Shown piece after piece: positions 9,975 to 22,444 of a DNA stretch of 64,000 nt. Below the pieces are notes generated by a model. The model did not search any database, was not told the DNA's origin, and saw nothing but the letters and a program-made list of their open reading frames with translations. The position numbers and the translations under genes are program-made. Every line of letters begins with the position of its first letter. Position 1 is the first letter of the stretch. This stretch comes from Dryococelus australis (taxonomy: Eukaryota; Arthropoda; Insecta; Phasmatodea; Phasmatidae), in contig CM057009.1 of NCBI GenBank assembly GCA_029891345.1, forward strand, positions 209,058,709 to 209,122,708. Reading direction: 5' to 3'.

Positions 9975-10860
9975 TGTATATTCTGAAATAATTTTTTGTA
10001 TATTTTTGGTTAAAGGTCATGGAAGGTCATATGCATGGGTTTATAGTCACAGGCATGAGGTCAAGGTGAATGTAACCTAGTTCCAACATGATGGTCGGAG
10101 TCATCAGCACCACCTAAGTGTTGAAAATGTAAATCAATGACAAATGATAAAACAAATGTGGCAGGTGGAGTGCATTCGATAGAATGAGAAAAGGTGAGGG
10201 GTTAGGGGAGGCGAATCTAATCACAATGTAACTGATAAGAATGAGGTCAGTTGTCTGCTGTATGTGGTACTGGAGGGACCTCCGGACAGTGTAAGTTTTC
10301 TAAAATAATATTATAAATAATTTTAAGTAATATTTTTAAATAACTTTTATACATTTTTAATAAACTTTCTAGTTATATTAGAAATTTTTGAAATATTTTT
10401 GGAATTTTTAGGAAAATTGTGCGACTTATGGGTTTATGGTCATTCAAGGTTAGGTACCAAGGTCAAAATTCAAGGTCAAGGTCACATGTATCCAATATTG
10501 TTTGCCAAGTTGGATGACAGTACCAAGATGGTGGATGGTTAACTCTGACTCCGGGCCCTGGACCATGTGTTTCGATTTGACATATCCTATGTCCCTAAAA
10601 CCAATATGACCTCCACTGCTCTGCCCTCGAAAAGGATCCCCCAAGATCCTTCTGATGGATCGAAAAGTGCCCTTCGGCAGATCGTTTTTCAACTTGGGGG
10701 GTACGGGTCTTTTTGAAGAAAAATGGGAAATATTGTGTAGAAAAGGGAAACATGAAGAAATAAAGGTAAATTTTGAGGTAATTAGTCGATTTTCAGGGGA
10801 AAACTGGAAATTTCGAGGGAAAATGGTCACCAGACTAACAGAATGACCTAGCATGAACAA
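9975..10860 (-). repeat. Right-type arm of the second composite copy
   Basis: Read in reverse complement it repeats the left-arm order seen at 2690-3200: GACCTTGACCTTG words and CCACCATCTTGG (10440-10560), an AT-rich block (10300-10410), CGGAGGTCCCTCCAG and CTCACCT (10180-10280), CATTTGT blocks (10130-10165), then GACCTTCCATGACC (10005-10030). Outside it, 10640-10850 carries a TTTTCCC/GGGAAA-rich block that recurs, diverged, at 24.86-25.0 and 50.52-50.64 kb and may be the outermost part of the family. Confidence 0.6.
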
Positions 10861-12026
10861 CTTCGAACTCCGGTCCTGCGTCCCATTGTGCCATATATTT
10901 CTGTATCATTCTACTCTCATTTGCACAGGAAAGCATAACAGTGGGACCATTGTACGCAGGTTTATCAACTTGCACATAGGAGCAATGGGGGGCTGGTTGC
11001 ACATATTATTGTCGCCTGCATCACAGTGCCTAGAACCCGAAAAAAAATTTTGTGGTCATGTTCTCTTAAAACAAGTCTTTATAAATAGTTTTCCAACACC
11101 TACTAAATTAGTATTAAAATGTTTATACTGGATTATTGACAGGTCCAGGATTTACAATCAAGTCTTGTAACCATCGTCCATTTACTCCCACCTTGTTTCG
11201 TTTCAGCTATCACCAGTCTTTCCTGTTTGGAAAGTTCTGGAGAACTCCGAGTGCTCCCGTGCACAGTAGACATCCACTTGGCCCCAAAACTCTGCACAAC
11301 ATTCGCACAATCTAGTTTGTAGCCACCACACACACATGTGTCAATTTCTGTCCCAGACACCCTCGTTTGCTAGTAGACCTCTTTTCAACATCTTTAGATG
11401 GCCCGATCTCCATTCACAACTCGCTGCACTGCTATCGGAGAGTCCAGACCCTCTGGCTGTGGTGGTATTTATATCGTCAGTGCCATGGCCCAGAACCATC
11501 TTGACAATTCAGGGCCATAGGAGGTGATGACCAGGAATTTCGTGCAAAAGCCCAGAGCTGCCGACTTCTTCAGCAGAAAAAAATAATATGGGAAAAGGGG
11601 GGTGGGGGAGGTTAGTGACACCTACTGCACAGTGAGCGATTTCATCGAACTATGTTGGAAAAAATCAGGTTACCTGCTTACGCCTAATTCCTAGTCACTG
11701 CCAGATGATCGAGCTGTGAGTTTTAGGCCCTATTCCATCAGTCAGATGTCCAGGCATGCCTGCTGCCAGCAGCAAGTACGTGCACTGCCTGCAGGTGCTA
11801 CTGCATATTCTCAGTGGCATTCGGCATATTTCAGCGAACTGATGTGTTACAAGCGTTAAGTATACACAGAGATGATGTGGAAGCTTGGTAGCATGAATAA
11901 CAAAGGTAAGTCGATTTTAAATACATTAAAAGTTGTAATTATATTATGATGTTCTGAAGGTTATCGTGTAAAGTTTAGCCTCATAATTGATGAATTTAAT
12001 TAAATTTTAAAATTTTTAAATTCATT
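10861..12026. other. Stretch with no recognisable gene
   Basis: It is less AT-rich than its surroundings, especially 11160-11560. The 75-codon minus frame ending at 11133 and the plus frame at 11336-11527 overlap, have no good start and match no family I know. A captured exon fragment cannot be excluded. Confidence 0.35.
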
Positions 12027-12110
12027 TTAAGAATATGAACAAAAATGATTTTGTTCATTTTAGTCTGTGCAAATAGTACACATCTTGGTTACAGTTGTTC
12101 ATATTCTTAA
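12027..12110. other. Perfect 14-bp inverted repeat at the edge of the LTR element
   Basis: TTAAGAATATGAAC (12027-12040) and GTTCATATTCTTAA (12097-12110) are exact inverted copies separated by 56 bases. The right copy overlaps the outer end of the left LTR. It could be chance in AT-rich DNA or part of a small hairpin into which the LTR element inserted. Confidence 0.45.
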
Positions 12111-12473
12111 ACTGGGCCTATAACTACTTGGTATTATTAAAAAATTATATAAACCAACACTATACAATTTAAGACATTTATTGATTGTCTCTAGACATAC
12201 CAATATTTAATTCAATATTCAATCCACCATCAGATGGACGGCTCCAATCATCAAGCTGTACAAGCTGAAGCGGGGTCTAAGGTAACATCCTACTAAGCAG
12301 GCTAATCAGATATACTCACCACTCTATTAACCACACTCATAAGAAGGTCTGCCAAGCCCTCTCCGCAGGGAAGGCTAAATGGACGTAGGCTACTCTAGTC
12401 TCTCTCGGCAGCAGCATATCGGTTCCCGAATCTTGCCGTTGGCTGGCGGCAATGTAAGTCAGTAATGGAGGCA
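12105..12473 (-). repeat. 3' LTR of the Gypsy element
   Basis: It aligns along its whole length with 21704-22066: shared TATAAACCAACA, CAATATTTAAT, AATCCACCATCAGATG, GCTCCAATCATCAAGCTG, CACACTCATAAG, AAATGGACGTAGGC and AATGGAGGCATCTT. The two copies differ by many substitutions and small indels. Read on the minus strand the LTR starts TGCCTCCATT. Both copies are followed by TCTT, which makes the exact boundary and target duplication ambiguous. Confidence 0.8.
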
Positions 12474-14381
12474 TCTTTGCAACAGGGATGTCTGAGCAAT
12501 GGTGGTGTCTCAGTAATGGCGGGCCTGGCCTTGCTCGTTCTTTCTTATATGGGTTGGCCGCCCTCCGTTTTGCCCCACTTTCGCTTGCCTTGGATGGTCC
12601 GCTCAGCTGCTCGGAATTATGGTAATTTCACCTGTATCACTTGAGCACAACAATATCCTCCATGTCTGGAGTATCCATCGTCTCCGATTGATGGATAATA
12701 GGTGAAGTAGTAAGGCGCGCCAGTGGCCAGACACCAGCATCTGACCCCAGAAGCTGCCGGTGTTCCCTCGATGTGTGGACCTTCCTCAGCAACGACCTGA
12801 CTCTAGATGTCGTGGTTGCCGCGATACAGTGGTATACTAAATGTCTATACTGTCCTTATGCAGTTATTAATTGAGTCATGATTTTCTGTGGGTAGCAGAG
12901 TGTTATTAAATTACTTCCTTGTTTGAATGTGTCTGGAAAAATGTATTTGCATGTTATTCTGATGCATTATACCATCTCATATATATGATTGTGTATATGA
13001 AACTTTAATGCATGTATTTACAATAAATATATGTTTATATTATTTTGCAGTAACAGTTACTAATTCTAGTATTTATATAATTTTACACTTTCAAATACTT
13101 ATTCTAATATGTAAATATTTGTACAGAAAATTACGTATGTGAATATGTGTGTTGTAATGTGCTTTTTTTAAAATGAGCTTCATGTTGTGGTGGGAGGGTG
13201 GGATGTAAGGATAAGCTACGATTTATCTCCCAGTTAAATTAAATTATAACCAAACATGCATTGCTATCCTTACCGGAATAGGGATTTGTTGGAATATGTG
13301 CGCATATTGTGACGTTCCGCTCTTTACTATCTATATGTCTTGGTGTTGACTCTTGCCAATACTAAGTCTAACTACCTCATTTATTTTCTACTAATATTCC
13401 TTGGTGCGATACTACTTTTTAAGGCATCTTTATATGTACTTTTTTTCTACCTTAAGATATTTTATATAAACATCTTTCTAGTTTGTCTATTGTACAAAAT
13501 CTAATATTTACATTTGGTAAGAGTGAGGTGTTTGTATATTTTACTCTTCTACAATCTTGAAAAGTTACAATGTATTTATTTTTTATATTCTACTTTAACG
13601 TTAAATGCATTTTGTGACATTGCATTCATTTCATTGCCACTTTTAACTTGGACTTGTCTGATTTAACATAGTATGACTTATTATAACTGATTTGATGTAG
13701 CCCCGGGGCGTTGTAGTTTGCTTTGCCCATCTTGCAGAGTGAGATTATTTATAGTTACTGCTACTGTACGCTACTGAGCTCTGTTGAACGAAGTGAGAAC
13801 TACGTTCACATTGCATGATGAAGGTAGAGTCAGCATAAACGTTTCGTTGTTCGCTTGTTCACTTGCACTAGCAGACCCGTGACATTTTCGCAACTCGTGC
13901 GGTGACATGAAAATGTGTTTTTGTGACAAGTAATTACTATGTCTTGTAAAATTCTATACTCTTGTGTATTTGCCTTCTGTGCACCTTTTTTTCCACTTTA
14001 TTTCTCGTTGTGCTTTCCTTTACATGTCTTATGACGTGGCCGACCGGCTAAGGCTGACTGTGTGTTGTGAACCTCGCTGTATTTTAAAATTGTTTACGTT
14101 CGGTGGATGCGGAAATTGTGTCTGCAATACATATTACGTCGCCCTTATACTCGAGTGCGTGAATTTTCTTTATTTTAGCGAGCTTTAGTGTGATATGAAA
14201 TATCTGCTGGTCTCGTCAGTAAGTGAGCATTGTTATTGGCACAGTACTGTCAACTAATAGTACGTAACTTTATTGTGCGCACATTTGTGATGCTTGTTTA
14301 CAATGCCTATTGGATTATATTCTTGATAAATTTCCTGGACGGATGTAATTCTGATTTGTAAGTACTTATTAATTTTTTAAT

Positions 14382-14798
14382 TTATCGCATAGATAGTGTG
14401 GTTTCTAATGCAAATATCTGTAATATCTTTATGTATAACAATACAATAGAGGTCATCAAAATAAGTGTTATCGCTGTGATCACATAAAAGTATTCCTGAC
14501 ATGAAAAAGTGTATAAAGTACTGTATTCAGAAGGAAAACTGCTAGACATCATTGGTGTTTCTCTTGGTAGCATATTAAATGTTACATATTGAGCCTCCCG
14601 AGTGCTATCAATGGATTCATTAATTGTATTCATGTGAATTCCCGTGTTAAGCACCACTTGGCCAATTGGAAAGGATTTATATTTTAACCAATGTATGGGT
14701 ATGACAATCTGTACCTGCGTGATTTCTGGTGTGCGCATGTCACGTAAATACATTGCTTCTATTAATACTGTCCCCTGTATTTCAAATGACATCTGCAT
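14382..14798 (-). pseudogene. env-like C-terminal fragment with transmembrane segment
   Basis: The 138-codon frame ends in a hydrophobic segment (residues about 104-131, YVITAITLILMTSIVLLYIKI) followed by a short tail, as in envelope glycoproteins of insect errantiviruses. It lies 3' of integrase and 5' of the LTR, where env sits. Upstream sequence to about 16.3 kb is too decayed to read continuously. No furin site or fusion peptide can be assigned. The assignment rests on position plus the membrane anchor, not on a motif. Confidence 0.5.
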
Positions 14799-16397
14799 GG
14801 GATTTGTAAATCTATGCTTCCAAGGTTGGCTCGAGGGATTACTTAATTATATAATCTATTTGCTCATACAACCATTAAATCTGACAGAGTTACCTATGCC
14901 ATTTTGTTGTGGGAATATTATCTTAATTATTAAACTATTTCATTTCTACATCGAAATTTACAGTGATGTAGTAGCTTGTAGGTGTTATTTAATCGTATAG
15001 CTGCCTAATGCATTGATGCCCGTTAGTCAAAATGCATTCTTTAGAAATGTTATAAATGTTTTCGTAATTTTCTGGTCTGATATATATCTCCATTATTTTA
15101 TGGGTTATAGCATCTTTTGCAACTGTAACCTTTTCATTTATCATATAACATGTCTGATTATAATAACTATAAAGAGTGTGAATAATTGTGTATACTTTCT
15201 ATCTCCTGTGACTTGAAACTACTGGTACGTGGGCTTAGATATGTAATTGTTTAGGTCAAATGACACATTAAGCAATGGGGCTAGAGTAATATTTATCTAT
15301 GTCCCCTACAGGTATGGTATGTTCTAAACTTAGTGTTTTATGTGTTGTTCGATCCTATGTAAATCTATAGTGAGTTGTTGTCTGCCTATCACGTGTAATG
15401 GTAACCGGTTGGCCTTGCAAAAATTATGTATGTGTTAATATTTCTTGCTTCCTTATTATTGTATTAACATTATAATGGCCATGGATAATTGTTCTAAGGT
15501 ATTTACTTGATCATTTTGACTTTGCGAGGTAATCTGGTTATTTAGAGTTTTTGTGATTACCTTGATCGCTTCTGCTAGTTTGTTAACTCAATTTTCAGTT
15601 TGATTCTTAAATCTAATGATGTTAACAATTGTTGAATTTAACAGCATTTTACTAATTAAAATCCTACTTTTCAAGCTGTTGACTTTTGTTGACAGACATT
15701 TGTAATTAGATACGAATTTATCAAAATGCTTATCAGTTAATATGCTGCAACATCATATCCCCAGATCTCCTAATATTTTTATACCCCCCTTATTGCGAAA
15801 TTGACTTTCAACCTGGTTTAAAAATTCAAATAACAAATTATTTTGTAGTGACTCTACATAATTCTTCATGACATGAGTATTTGAGCATATATTGGAAGAA
15901 TTTGCTGCACAACTTTTATGAAACCAACTGTCAGTGTTGCTGTTATTGTATGTTGATAAGGGGCATGTTGTATACTAAATGAAAGGACTCATCATACTGC
16001 AGTGTAGATGTTGACTGATTCCAGTAGATGCCGGCATGTGTGCAGTATGTTGTCCTTGGCTGCGTCACCTGTATTGTACAAAGACTGAGGATGACAGTTG
16101 CTATATTCCATCCTCCCATTTGACGTGGTACCTGGAAAACATAAAAATAACATGTTAAACCTTATTTCAGTAATGTAATTTTATTTGTCCACATGTGCAC
16201 TTGTATTGTTCTGTGTGCACACTATGTCGAATTTGGTTTTTACCTGAGCGGGCCACTCGATTAAGCAAGGTAGATGGAACTAAATATTTTTTTTTTAAGA
16301 AAGGCCTTTTATGTTTATATTGGAGGCTTTTATGCAATGCATGATTTTTTTACCCATATAAAATCTCCTATTTTAAATGTATTAACACTGCTTTCAA

Positions 16398-16780
16398 TCA
16401 AAATACCATTTCTGAGCATTTTTTCTCAATTAAATTTAGCTTTGCTTGCTCCCTATTTTTCTGTATTTGTGCCTCCCAATTGGGTGATCTTGTAGAAAAT
16501 TTACTGAAGGTAACATCAATTGGTTGTATGGCTTCCTGACCATAAAGCATGTAAAACTGTGTGTACTTAGTACTAATGTTCACTGTGGTGTTGTAATTGA
16601 AAAATATGATATCAAGATATTTATCCCAGTTTTGTGGGTCATCATATGCATATGCGGTAAGCTGTTGTCATAATACTTTGCTTGTACTTCCACAAGACCA
16701 TTGCAGGCTGAGTTGTAAGTTCATGTCTTTAAATTTTTTATTTGCAGTTGTTTTAATAAATTTTCTATCAACTCATTGAA
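16398..16780 (-). pseudogene. Integrase C-terminal region relic
   Basis: The frame 16583-16398 contains STKYTQFYMLYGQEAIQPIDV, the segment after the catalytic core of Gypsy integrases (consensus TGYTPF..MYGREA..P.D). Upstream to about 16.9 kb, pieces of the core are visible in other frames, with several stops. Integrase would insert the cDNA into the host genome. This copy cannot encode an active enzyme. Confidence 0.7.
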
Positions 16781-17773
16781 CGATGTCCCACGATCAGTTA
16801 ATATTTGTTCGGGGCAAACCGTATCTTAATATTACTTCGTTTATAAATTTGGTGCATGTGGAAGCATCTATGTTCTGTACTGCTTTAGCAACTACGAATC
16901 TACTTGCAAATTTTGTCATAACTAATCTAAACCGATTGCCTTTTTTATCTATTTTTGGGTGGGTCATTTAGCATCCAAGGCCCAACTTTTTAAAAGTGTT
17001 GGGGGCTCTATTGATTGCAGTTCTCCAATTGGTTTTTTTGTTACTGCTTATAATATTCTGACAGATTTCACAATTTTTTACATACTTAGTAATGCCTGAA
17101 TTCACAGTGTCCCAATAATAAAATTTTTAATTTTTTGAGAGAATTTTGAATTTCCCAAAATGGCTACCTCCCAATAGGGAATCATGATTAGCCATTATGA
17201 TTTCCTATTGATAATTGTTGGGGACCAACATTAAGTGCTTCTCACCTGCTGGTTTATGTACTCTTAAGTATTTCTCTCAGTTAGCTTTGATGCCGTATCA
17301 TCTAGCAAGTTTGAGGTATTTTGCTTATATTTTTTGAGGTTATAACAATGCTATTTTTAACTTTTGAATATGTTCATCTTTTTCATATTCACCTTAAAAT
17401 GGCGAATTTGATATTGTTCGTGTTGCTAGCAAATTAAATCTCTGTTTCATTTTCAATTTCAATATATTTGTAGACATGATTATATACTGGAAGAAATAGT
17501 GTTTGGTTTTGCTTAAATATTTGAGGTATTTTTATATTAAGTACTGGATCTATCATGCTATATTTTATTTTATATGTGCAGCCTTCCTGGATTAATTCGA
17601 TGCTTATACCATATATTTCTGCTCATGCTTTCTAGATTGTCTTTATTTTTTTTTGTCTTGGTAGTCTACTAAAAATCTTATGTTCATGGCTGGATCTAGT
17701 GTACTTGTGAGTTCAAGAAGTGAATTTATATATTCAGAGTAATGTGATTTCACATATTTCGTGACATATTGCA

Positions 17774-18300
17774 TTATTTCCTGTTCTTTTCCACAGTTTC
17801 GAAATATGGCTTTAGCAAATATTTTCTATAAGCTTTGTGAGTTTGGTGTGGTGTCCTTACTTTGAAATTTTTATTATTTATGGTAATTAGTCTAGTTTGT
17901 GCTGTTCCTACTGTGGAAATCCTGCTTAAGGCATATGGTATTGTGTTTAACCTACCATAACTTGTCTTAGCCTCAAAATCAAATTCCACTAACGCAACTG
18001 CCATTTTCTGAATTCTGAAGTTGTTTTCTGCCATGCTCTTTAAACATCTTAAACTTGCGTGATCAGTTTCTATAAAGAATTGTTTGCCATACAGGTATTG
18101 TCTAAAATATGTGCAGGAATATTTGATAGCACATAGTTCTCTTTCTGTAGTAGACCATCAAATTTCATTTGATGATAGTTTCTTTTATGCAAAGTTACAA
18201 TGTTTCTGGTTTTATCCTGGTTTTCCTGCATGAGAATGGCCCATATGGTCATCTGCGAAGCATCACATGCTAATATGGTTGTTTTATTGTCATCAAATTT
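17774..18300 (-). pseudogene. RNase H domain relic
   Basis: Two frames (18252-18070 and 18034-17774) carry RNase H landmarks of Gypsy polymerases in order: TIWAILMQENQDK near the start, and RIQKMAVALVEFDFE...NTIPYALSRI at the end, the usual LSR[IV] close of the domain. They are separated by a stop and a shift. RNase H removes RNA from the RNA-DNA hybrid in reverse transcription. Confidence 0.75.
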
Positions 18301-18560
18301 ATGTAAAATAGGAGCTTGTTATAATGCTTATTTGAGCTCTAAAAATGCTTTAATTTTTTTTCTCCCCATTGTTAAGTGGTATTACTCTTTGTTAATTCAT
18401 TTATCGGTTTGGATTTGGCTGTATAATTTTATATGTACTTTCTTAAATATGAAGTCATACCTAAAAATTTCCTCAATTGTTTTCAGTTAGAAGGTGGTTC
18501 CATTCTCTTTATAACTTTGATTTTTCAGGATGTGTTTTTATTCCATCCAGTGTAAATAAA

Positions 18561-18960
18561 TTACCTAAAAAATTGTAATTCCTGTTGTGCAAAATTGTGT
18601 TTGTTGACATTGACTTTTACAATAAATTCCCTTAATCTTTCAAATATTATATTTATATTTTGTATGTGTTCTGCAAATGTTTCTCCTGAAATAAAAATAT
18701 TGTCTATATAGGCTATTGCGCCTTTCCAATGATATGGCCCCAACAGAAAGTCTATGAACTGTTGGAAATATTGTGGACATGAAGAAAGTCCTTTTGGCAT
18801 GAGTTTATAATGATATAAACCTATACAGTCAATTGTAAAAGCTAGCTTATGCATAATTTAACCTCTTACTGGGATTGTATAAAACATGGAAAATAAATCT
18901 AGTCATGTAATATATTTTGTGTTTTGAAGCATGTTCAAAATATCTTCAGTTCTGGGTAAT
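18561..18960 (-). pseudogene. Reverse transcriptase relic
   Basis: The 97-codon frame covers the finger-palm part of a Gypsy RT: LYHYKLMPKGLSSCPQYFQQ (motif 4), the catalytic box as AYIDN, then HIQNINIIFERLREF and FAQQELQFF. The second aspartate of the catalytic YxDD box is asparagine here, which on its own would abolish activity. Upstream to about 18.96 kb the remaining RT motifs are in shifted frames. Confidence 0.85.
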
Positions 18961-19254
18961 GGATATTGGATCCTTTTTGTAATGTTTTAAACGTCTAAAA
19001 TCGGTTAAAAATCTGATACAACCGTGCTTTTGGCCTATAATGAGACTTGGTGCAGCGTATAGCAAAGAGGATTGTTCTATAATCTGCTTTAATTATTTTG
19101 TTTACCTGCTTGTTTAATTCCTCTCTTAATTTTCGGTTAATTCTCTATAGTGGCCTTTGTATTGGTTTGTTAGTTAATTCTAATTTATTCTCAAAGTGCT
19201 TTGCCCGAGTCAATTCTAATATTGTTTCAGTGAACCTATATTTATACCCTGTGG

Positions 19255-19521
19255 TTAATTTGAGTAATTATTTTTACTGTTCAAATCTTTTTTAATTTTG
19301 TACTTTATTTTTACTATGCAGTTATTCTCAAATGTTTCTATTATATTTATACAGTGTTCGACTGTATCGATTCCACATACTTCTAATATGGTGTCATGTA
19401 ATGGCACTTGAATTAGTTTACTAGGATTGTTTCTATTAAGGAACATGACTTTGTGATTAAAGAAATTGTATGGCATTGCATTTACGAATGAAGTTGCAAC
19501 CAGTAGCACATTTTGAACCAA
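19255..19521 (-). pseudogene. Protease-to-RT linker region of pol
   Basis: An 88-codon frame between gag and RT, with VMFLNRNNPSKLIQVPLHDTILEV and a charged C-terminus. Its position matches the protease or protease-RT linker of Gypsy polyproteins. I see no DTG/DSG catalytic triplet, so the protease assignment is by position only. Confidence 0.4.
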
Positions 19522-20857
19522 AAGTTATGGTTTGGGAACAATTGCCACTGTCTCATGTGGTGGCCTGTGTAAAAATACTACCCACATGTCTCACTTGCTG
19601 AACTTTGCGGACCTATTTTACAGTGTTTTGATTCTGTGTTGTGCGAAGACATTTTTTGTCTATTTACATTTTGCTTAGCTTCAATGTCACATTACTGTTT
19701 GGTGTAAGAACTGCCCTGTTGTCACTTTTCTTTATGTCGTCGTATTTTGCTGTGTTACTAATTTTACCATCTCATAACTGCATTTTTGTAAACCTACTGG
19801 CTGGCTTGGAAAACTCTACATGCGAATTTTCTGTTTCCTGAATACCTGTGTCTTATTCTTCCTGATATTTTGTTACACGAAGGCTTGTGGAAAAACGAAG
19901 TTTATTCGGGTTCGAGTTTTCATATGCTACTTGTGAATTGACCTATTGCTATCCCTGAAACTGTTTTGTACATAGTTTTTTTTTTCCTTTGGGGGCAACC
20001 CGCTCTTCCCCCTGCCTACTTAGTTTTTTGACATGGAGTTCATGTCACCCTGGAATGTGTTGGTTCTGTCATTGTTGTGAAATTTATTATTCTTTCCTTG
20101 ATATCTAATTGCCTTTTGCATGTCATTTTACATAGTGGTATTTCCTTTTTTGTAGTATGTGTGTGGACCTCTACAGTGGCTCTGTTTAGTCGTGTCTACT
20201 CTTTCTTGTTCCTGTGAAGTATTTGTTTTTTGTCTACAGAAAATTGGCCTTTACTCCCTAATGATTACTATGGGATTTTGGTTTCCTTGTCCGTCAAAGA
20301 TTTTTTATACCAATTTAAATTATGAGGCGATTTTACGTGTTTCTCTGAGTTTTCTGTGTGACTATACTGTTCAGGTTATTGTGAGTTACCTTGTTCTGCT
20401 GTTGTCATCTTATTTAACTCATCTTTGAATTTATGCATTTCAGCCTGAAGCTTTTAGATTTCTTACTTAGCTCAGTTTTCAATAAAGCATTCGCTATACC
20501 TTTTGATCCCTTATTTTACTCTCTGTAAGTTGCTTTTTAACTCCTCTAGTGTATTATTTCAAACCTAAATTTTTTTTCCGCATAGCTGGGTAAAAGTGAT
20601 TTCCAAACTATTTCAATGAATTAACTCTCTAGCATTTGAGGATGACGATTTTGTTAAATATATAACAGGTCTTCTATGTGGGTCTTGCAAATTTCCCCTC
20701 ATGTTTGTCTTTTATTGTGTAGTTTTTCCCTATACTTGACTTTCTCGTGTATGACATTGGATGTTATTCTTAGTCTATTTAATATTTTTGGCCACATGGG
20801 ACTATTGTGTTCATTCTCTGTTACTGTGTTTTCGTATACAAATTTTCCTGTTACCAC

Positions 20858-21466
20858 TTAATACAATTTAATTCTAGAACATCTTTTATCCTCGTTCCAA
20901 TCATTCAGTTGGCTAGCAGTATCATATGAATCTAGAAATTCATCTGTATCCTGATTAGAGTTTCCGGAAAATGTGGCTACTTTTACTGGTTCTGGAATAA
21001 TTACTTTTATTTGTGGTACTTGCGCCATTTTACTAAAATTTTCTACATGAATATTCTCATAATTGTTGTAAATAGTACCTGCCATAATATATTTGTGTAG
21101 TGATAATCTGCTGTGGCAAGCGCATATTTGAATGGACGATTCGTAAACTTGAAGATCTTGCAAAGTATCGAGCTGTTCTTTTTGTGCTCTGTGTGTGTCA
21201 GCTACCCCGCGCTTTCTTTTATTCTGGCTAGAAGACCTTGCATAACCCTTGTTGACTGAGTATCTAAGTCTCTTAATAAATTTGGATTGTCCTGCAAATA
21301 ATCGATCTGCATTTTGTATTAAAGCATGGCATTTATCTGATGGGGTGTTTTCTCTATTTTCCATTTTTGCCCTAGCTTCCGAAACATCGATAATCACTGT
21401 TCTAAAAGTTTTCTTAGCAGATGACACGAAAGTGTTGTCTTTCTCGGAACAACATATATTAATCAA
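20858..21466 (-). pseudogene. gag-like frame of the Gypsy element
   Basis: The longest frame in the element (202 codons), starting about 240 bases inside the 5' LTR. It is rich in basic and polar residues (RSSSQNKRKRG) and has FSGNSNQDTDEFLDSYDTASQLNDW, which resembles the start of Gypsy capsid domains (F.G....EDF...F...A). No zinc knuckle is visible. One is expected further downstream, near 20.2 kb, where the sequence is broken. Gag would form the particle shell. Confidence 0.65.
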
Positions 21467-21685
21467 CTGTACTATTCATATTTCTCTGTTTGTGTGTTAC
21501 AATACATTAGCACTTTATATCATCACTCTTAAATGTCAGTGTGTACTTCACACTCACACCATGCATTAGACTACATGTGAGTTGTTTCACTCGACTAAGC
21601 AGTATGCATTCTACAAGTGAGCCAGTGTTAGCAGGGTTAGTACTACTGAGGAAAGGAAAAGCATTTTGTGCAAAGAGGTGGAAAT

Positions 21686-21703
21686 GTGAGTCGCCTCCAC
21701 CAA
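21686..21703 (-). other. Candidate primer-binding site
   Basis: Immediately inside the 5' LTR end (minus strand, LTR ending GGTATAACA) the sequence reads TTGGTGGAGGCGACTCAC. The TGG directly after a CA-ending LTR is the usual form of a tRNA primer site. Which tRNA it would pair with cannot be told from this window. Confidence 0.45.
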
Positions 21704-22066
21704 TGTTATACCGGGTCTATCGCTACTTATTATTAATAAACTAGATAAACCAACAGTATACAATTTAAGATATTTATTAATTAGCTCAAGATACACCAAT
21801 ATTTAATTTAATATTTAATCCACCATCAGATGTATTGCTCCAATCATCAAGCTGAACTAGCTGAAGCAGGGTATATGGTGATAACTTACTACCCAGGCTA
21901 ATCAGATAGTCTCACCTCTGTATTAATCACACTCATAAGCGGGTCGGCCAGGTCCTCTCTGCCGGGAAGATCAAATGGACGTAGGCACCTCTCATCTCTC
22001 TCAGCGGCATCTCGGCTACCGAACCTCGTCGTCGGCTGACGACAATGTCGGACAGCAATGGAGGCA
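21704..22066 (-). repeat. 5' LTR of the Gypsy element
   Basis: Partner of 12105-12473 in the same orientation. On the minus strand it runs TGCCTCCATT to GGTATAACA, so it has TG...CA ends. It contains TTAATTAATAAATA, a possible polyadenylation context on the minus strand. The copy is not interrupted. Confidence 0.8.
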
Positions 22067-22444
22067 TCTTAGAAACTTACTTTAGAAAATCAAATGGATC
22101 TCTCAAAACTGTTTTCAGTCTTTCAGCACAACTCAACAAATAGAGGGGGAAATGTAAAATTCATACTTCTCTATTGGAACCCAAATACATAGACTGGCTA
22201 GACGAAGAAACATGTAACTCAGACATACTAGGGAAGAGCCAAGGAAGGTCTAGAAAGTAGTTCATTAATTGTGATGACAAAACAAATAATAAAATAATAG
22301 TTTTGTTAGTTCAGGTGCAACAAGTGAGCTGGCATTTGCAGCTGGAGTGAGCTTACAGGCTTCAGGGTACAGACATGCTGCGCGAGTGGTTAAATGGGTT
22401 GTTCAGATGATCCCAATGTGTGTGAAAAATGAGTGAAGTAACTG

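Larger units (their letters stand above)
12105..22066 (-). mobile_element. Degenerate Ty3/Gypsy LTR retrotransposon with env-like region
   Basis: Two direct repeats of about 365 bp bracket minus-strand relics in the order gag (21.5-20.9 kb), protease-region (19.5-19.3), reverse transcriptase (18.9-18.5), RNase H (18.3-17.8), integrase (16.8-16.4) and a membrane-anchored env-like frame (14.8-14.4). The order and the spacing of about 10 kb are those of insect Gypsy-group, errantivirus-like elements. Every frame is broken by stops and shifts, and the two LTRs differ at many positions, so the insertion is old and inactive. About 1.9 kb between the env-like frame and the 3' LTR holds no recognisable coding sequence and may include later insertions. 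Confidence 0.85.

Noticed and set aside
11133-11527. Possible exon (overlapping frames on both strands in a less AT-rich patch)
   Set aside because: Neither frame has splice-site support or a recognisable domain. Kept only as an unexplained patch.
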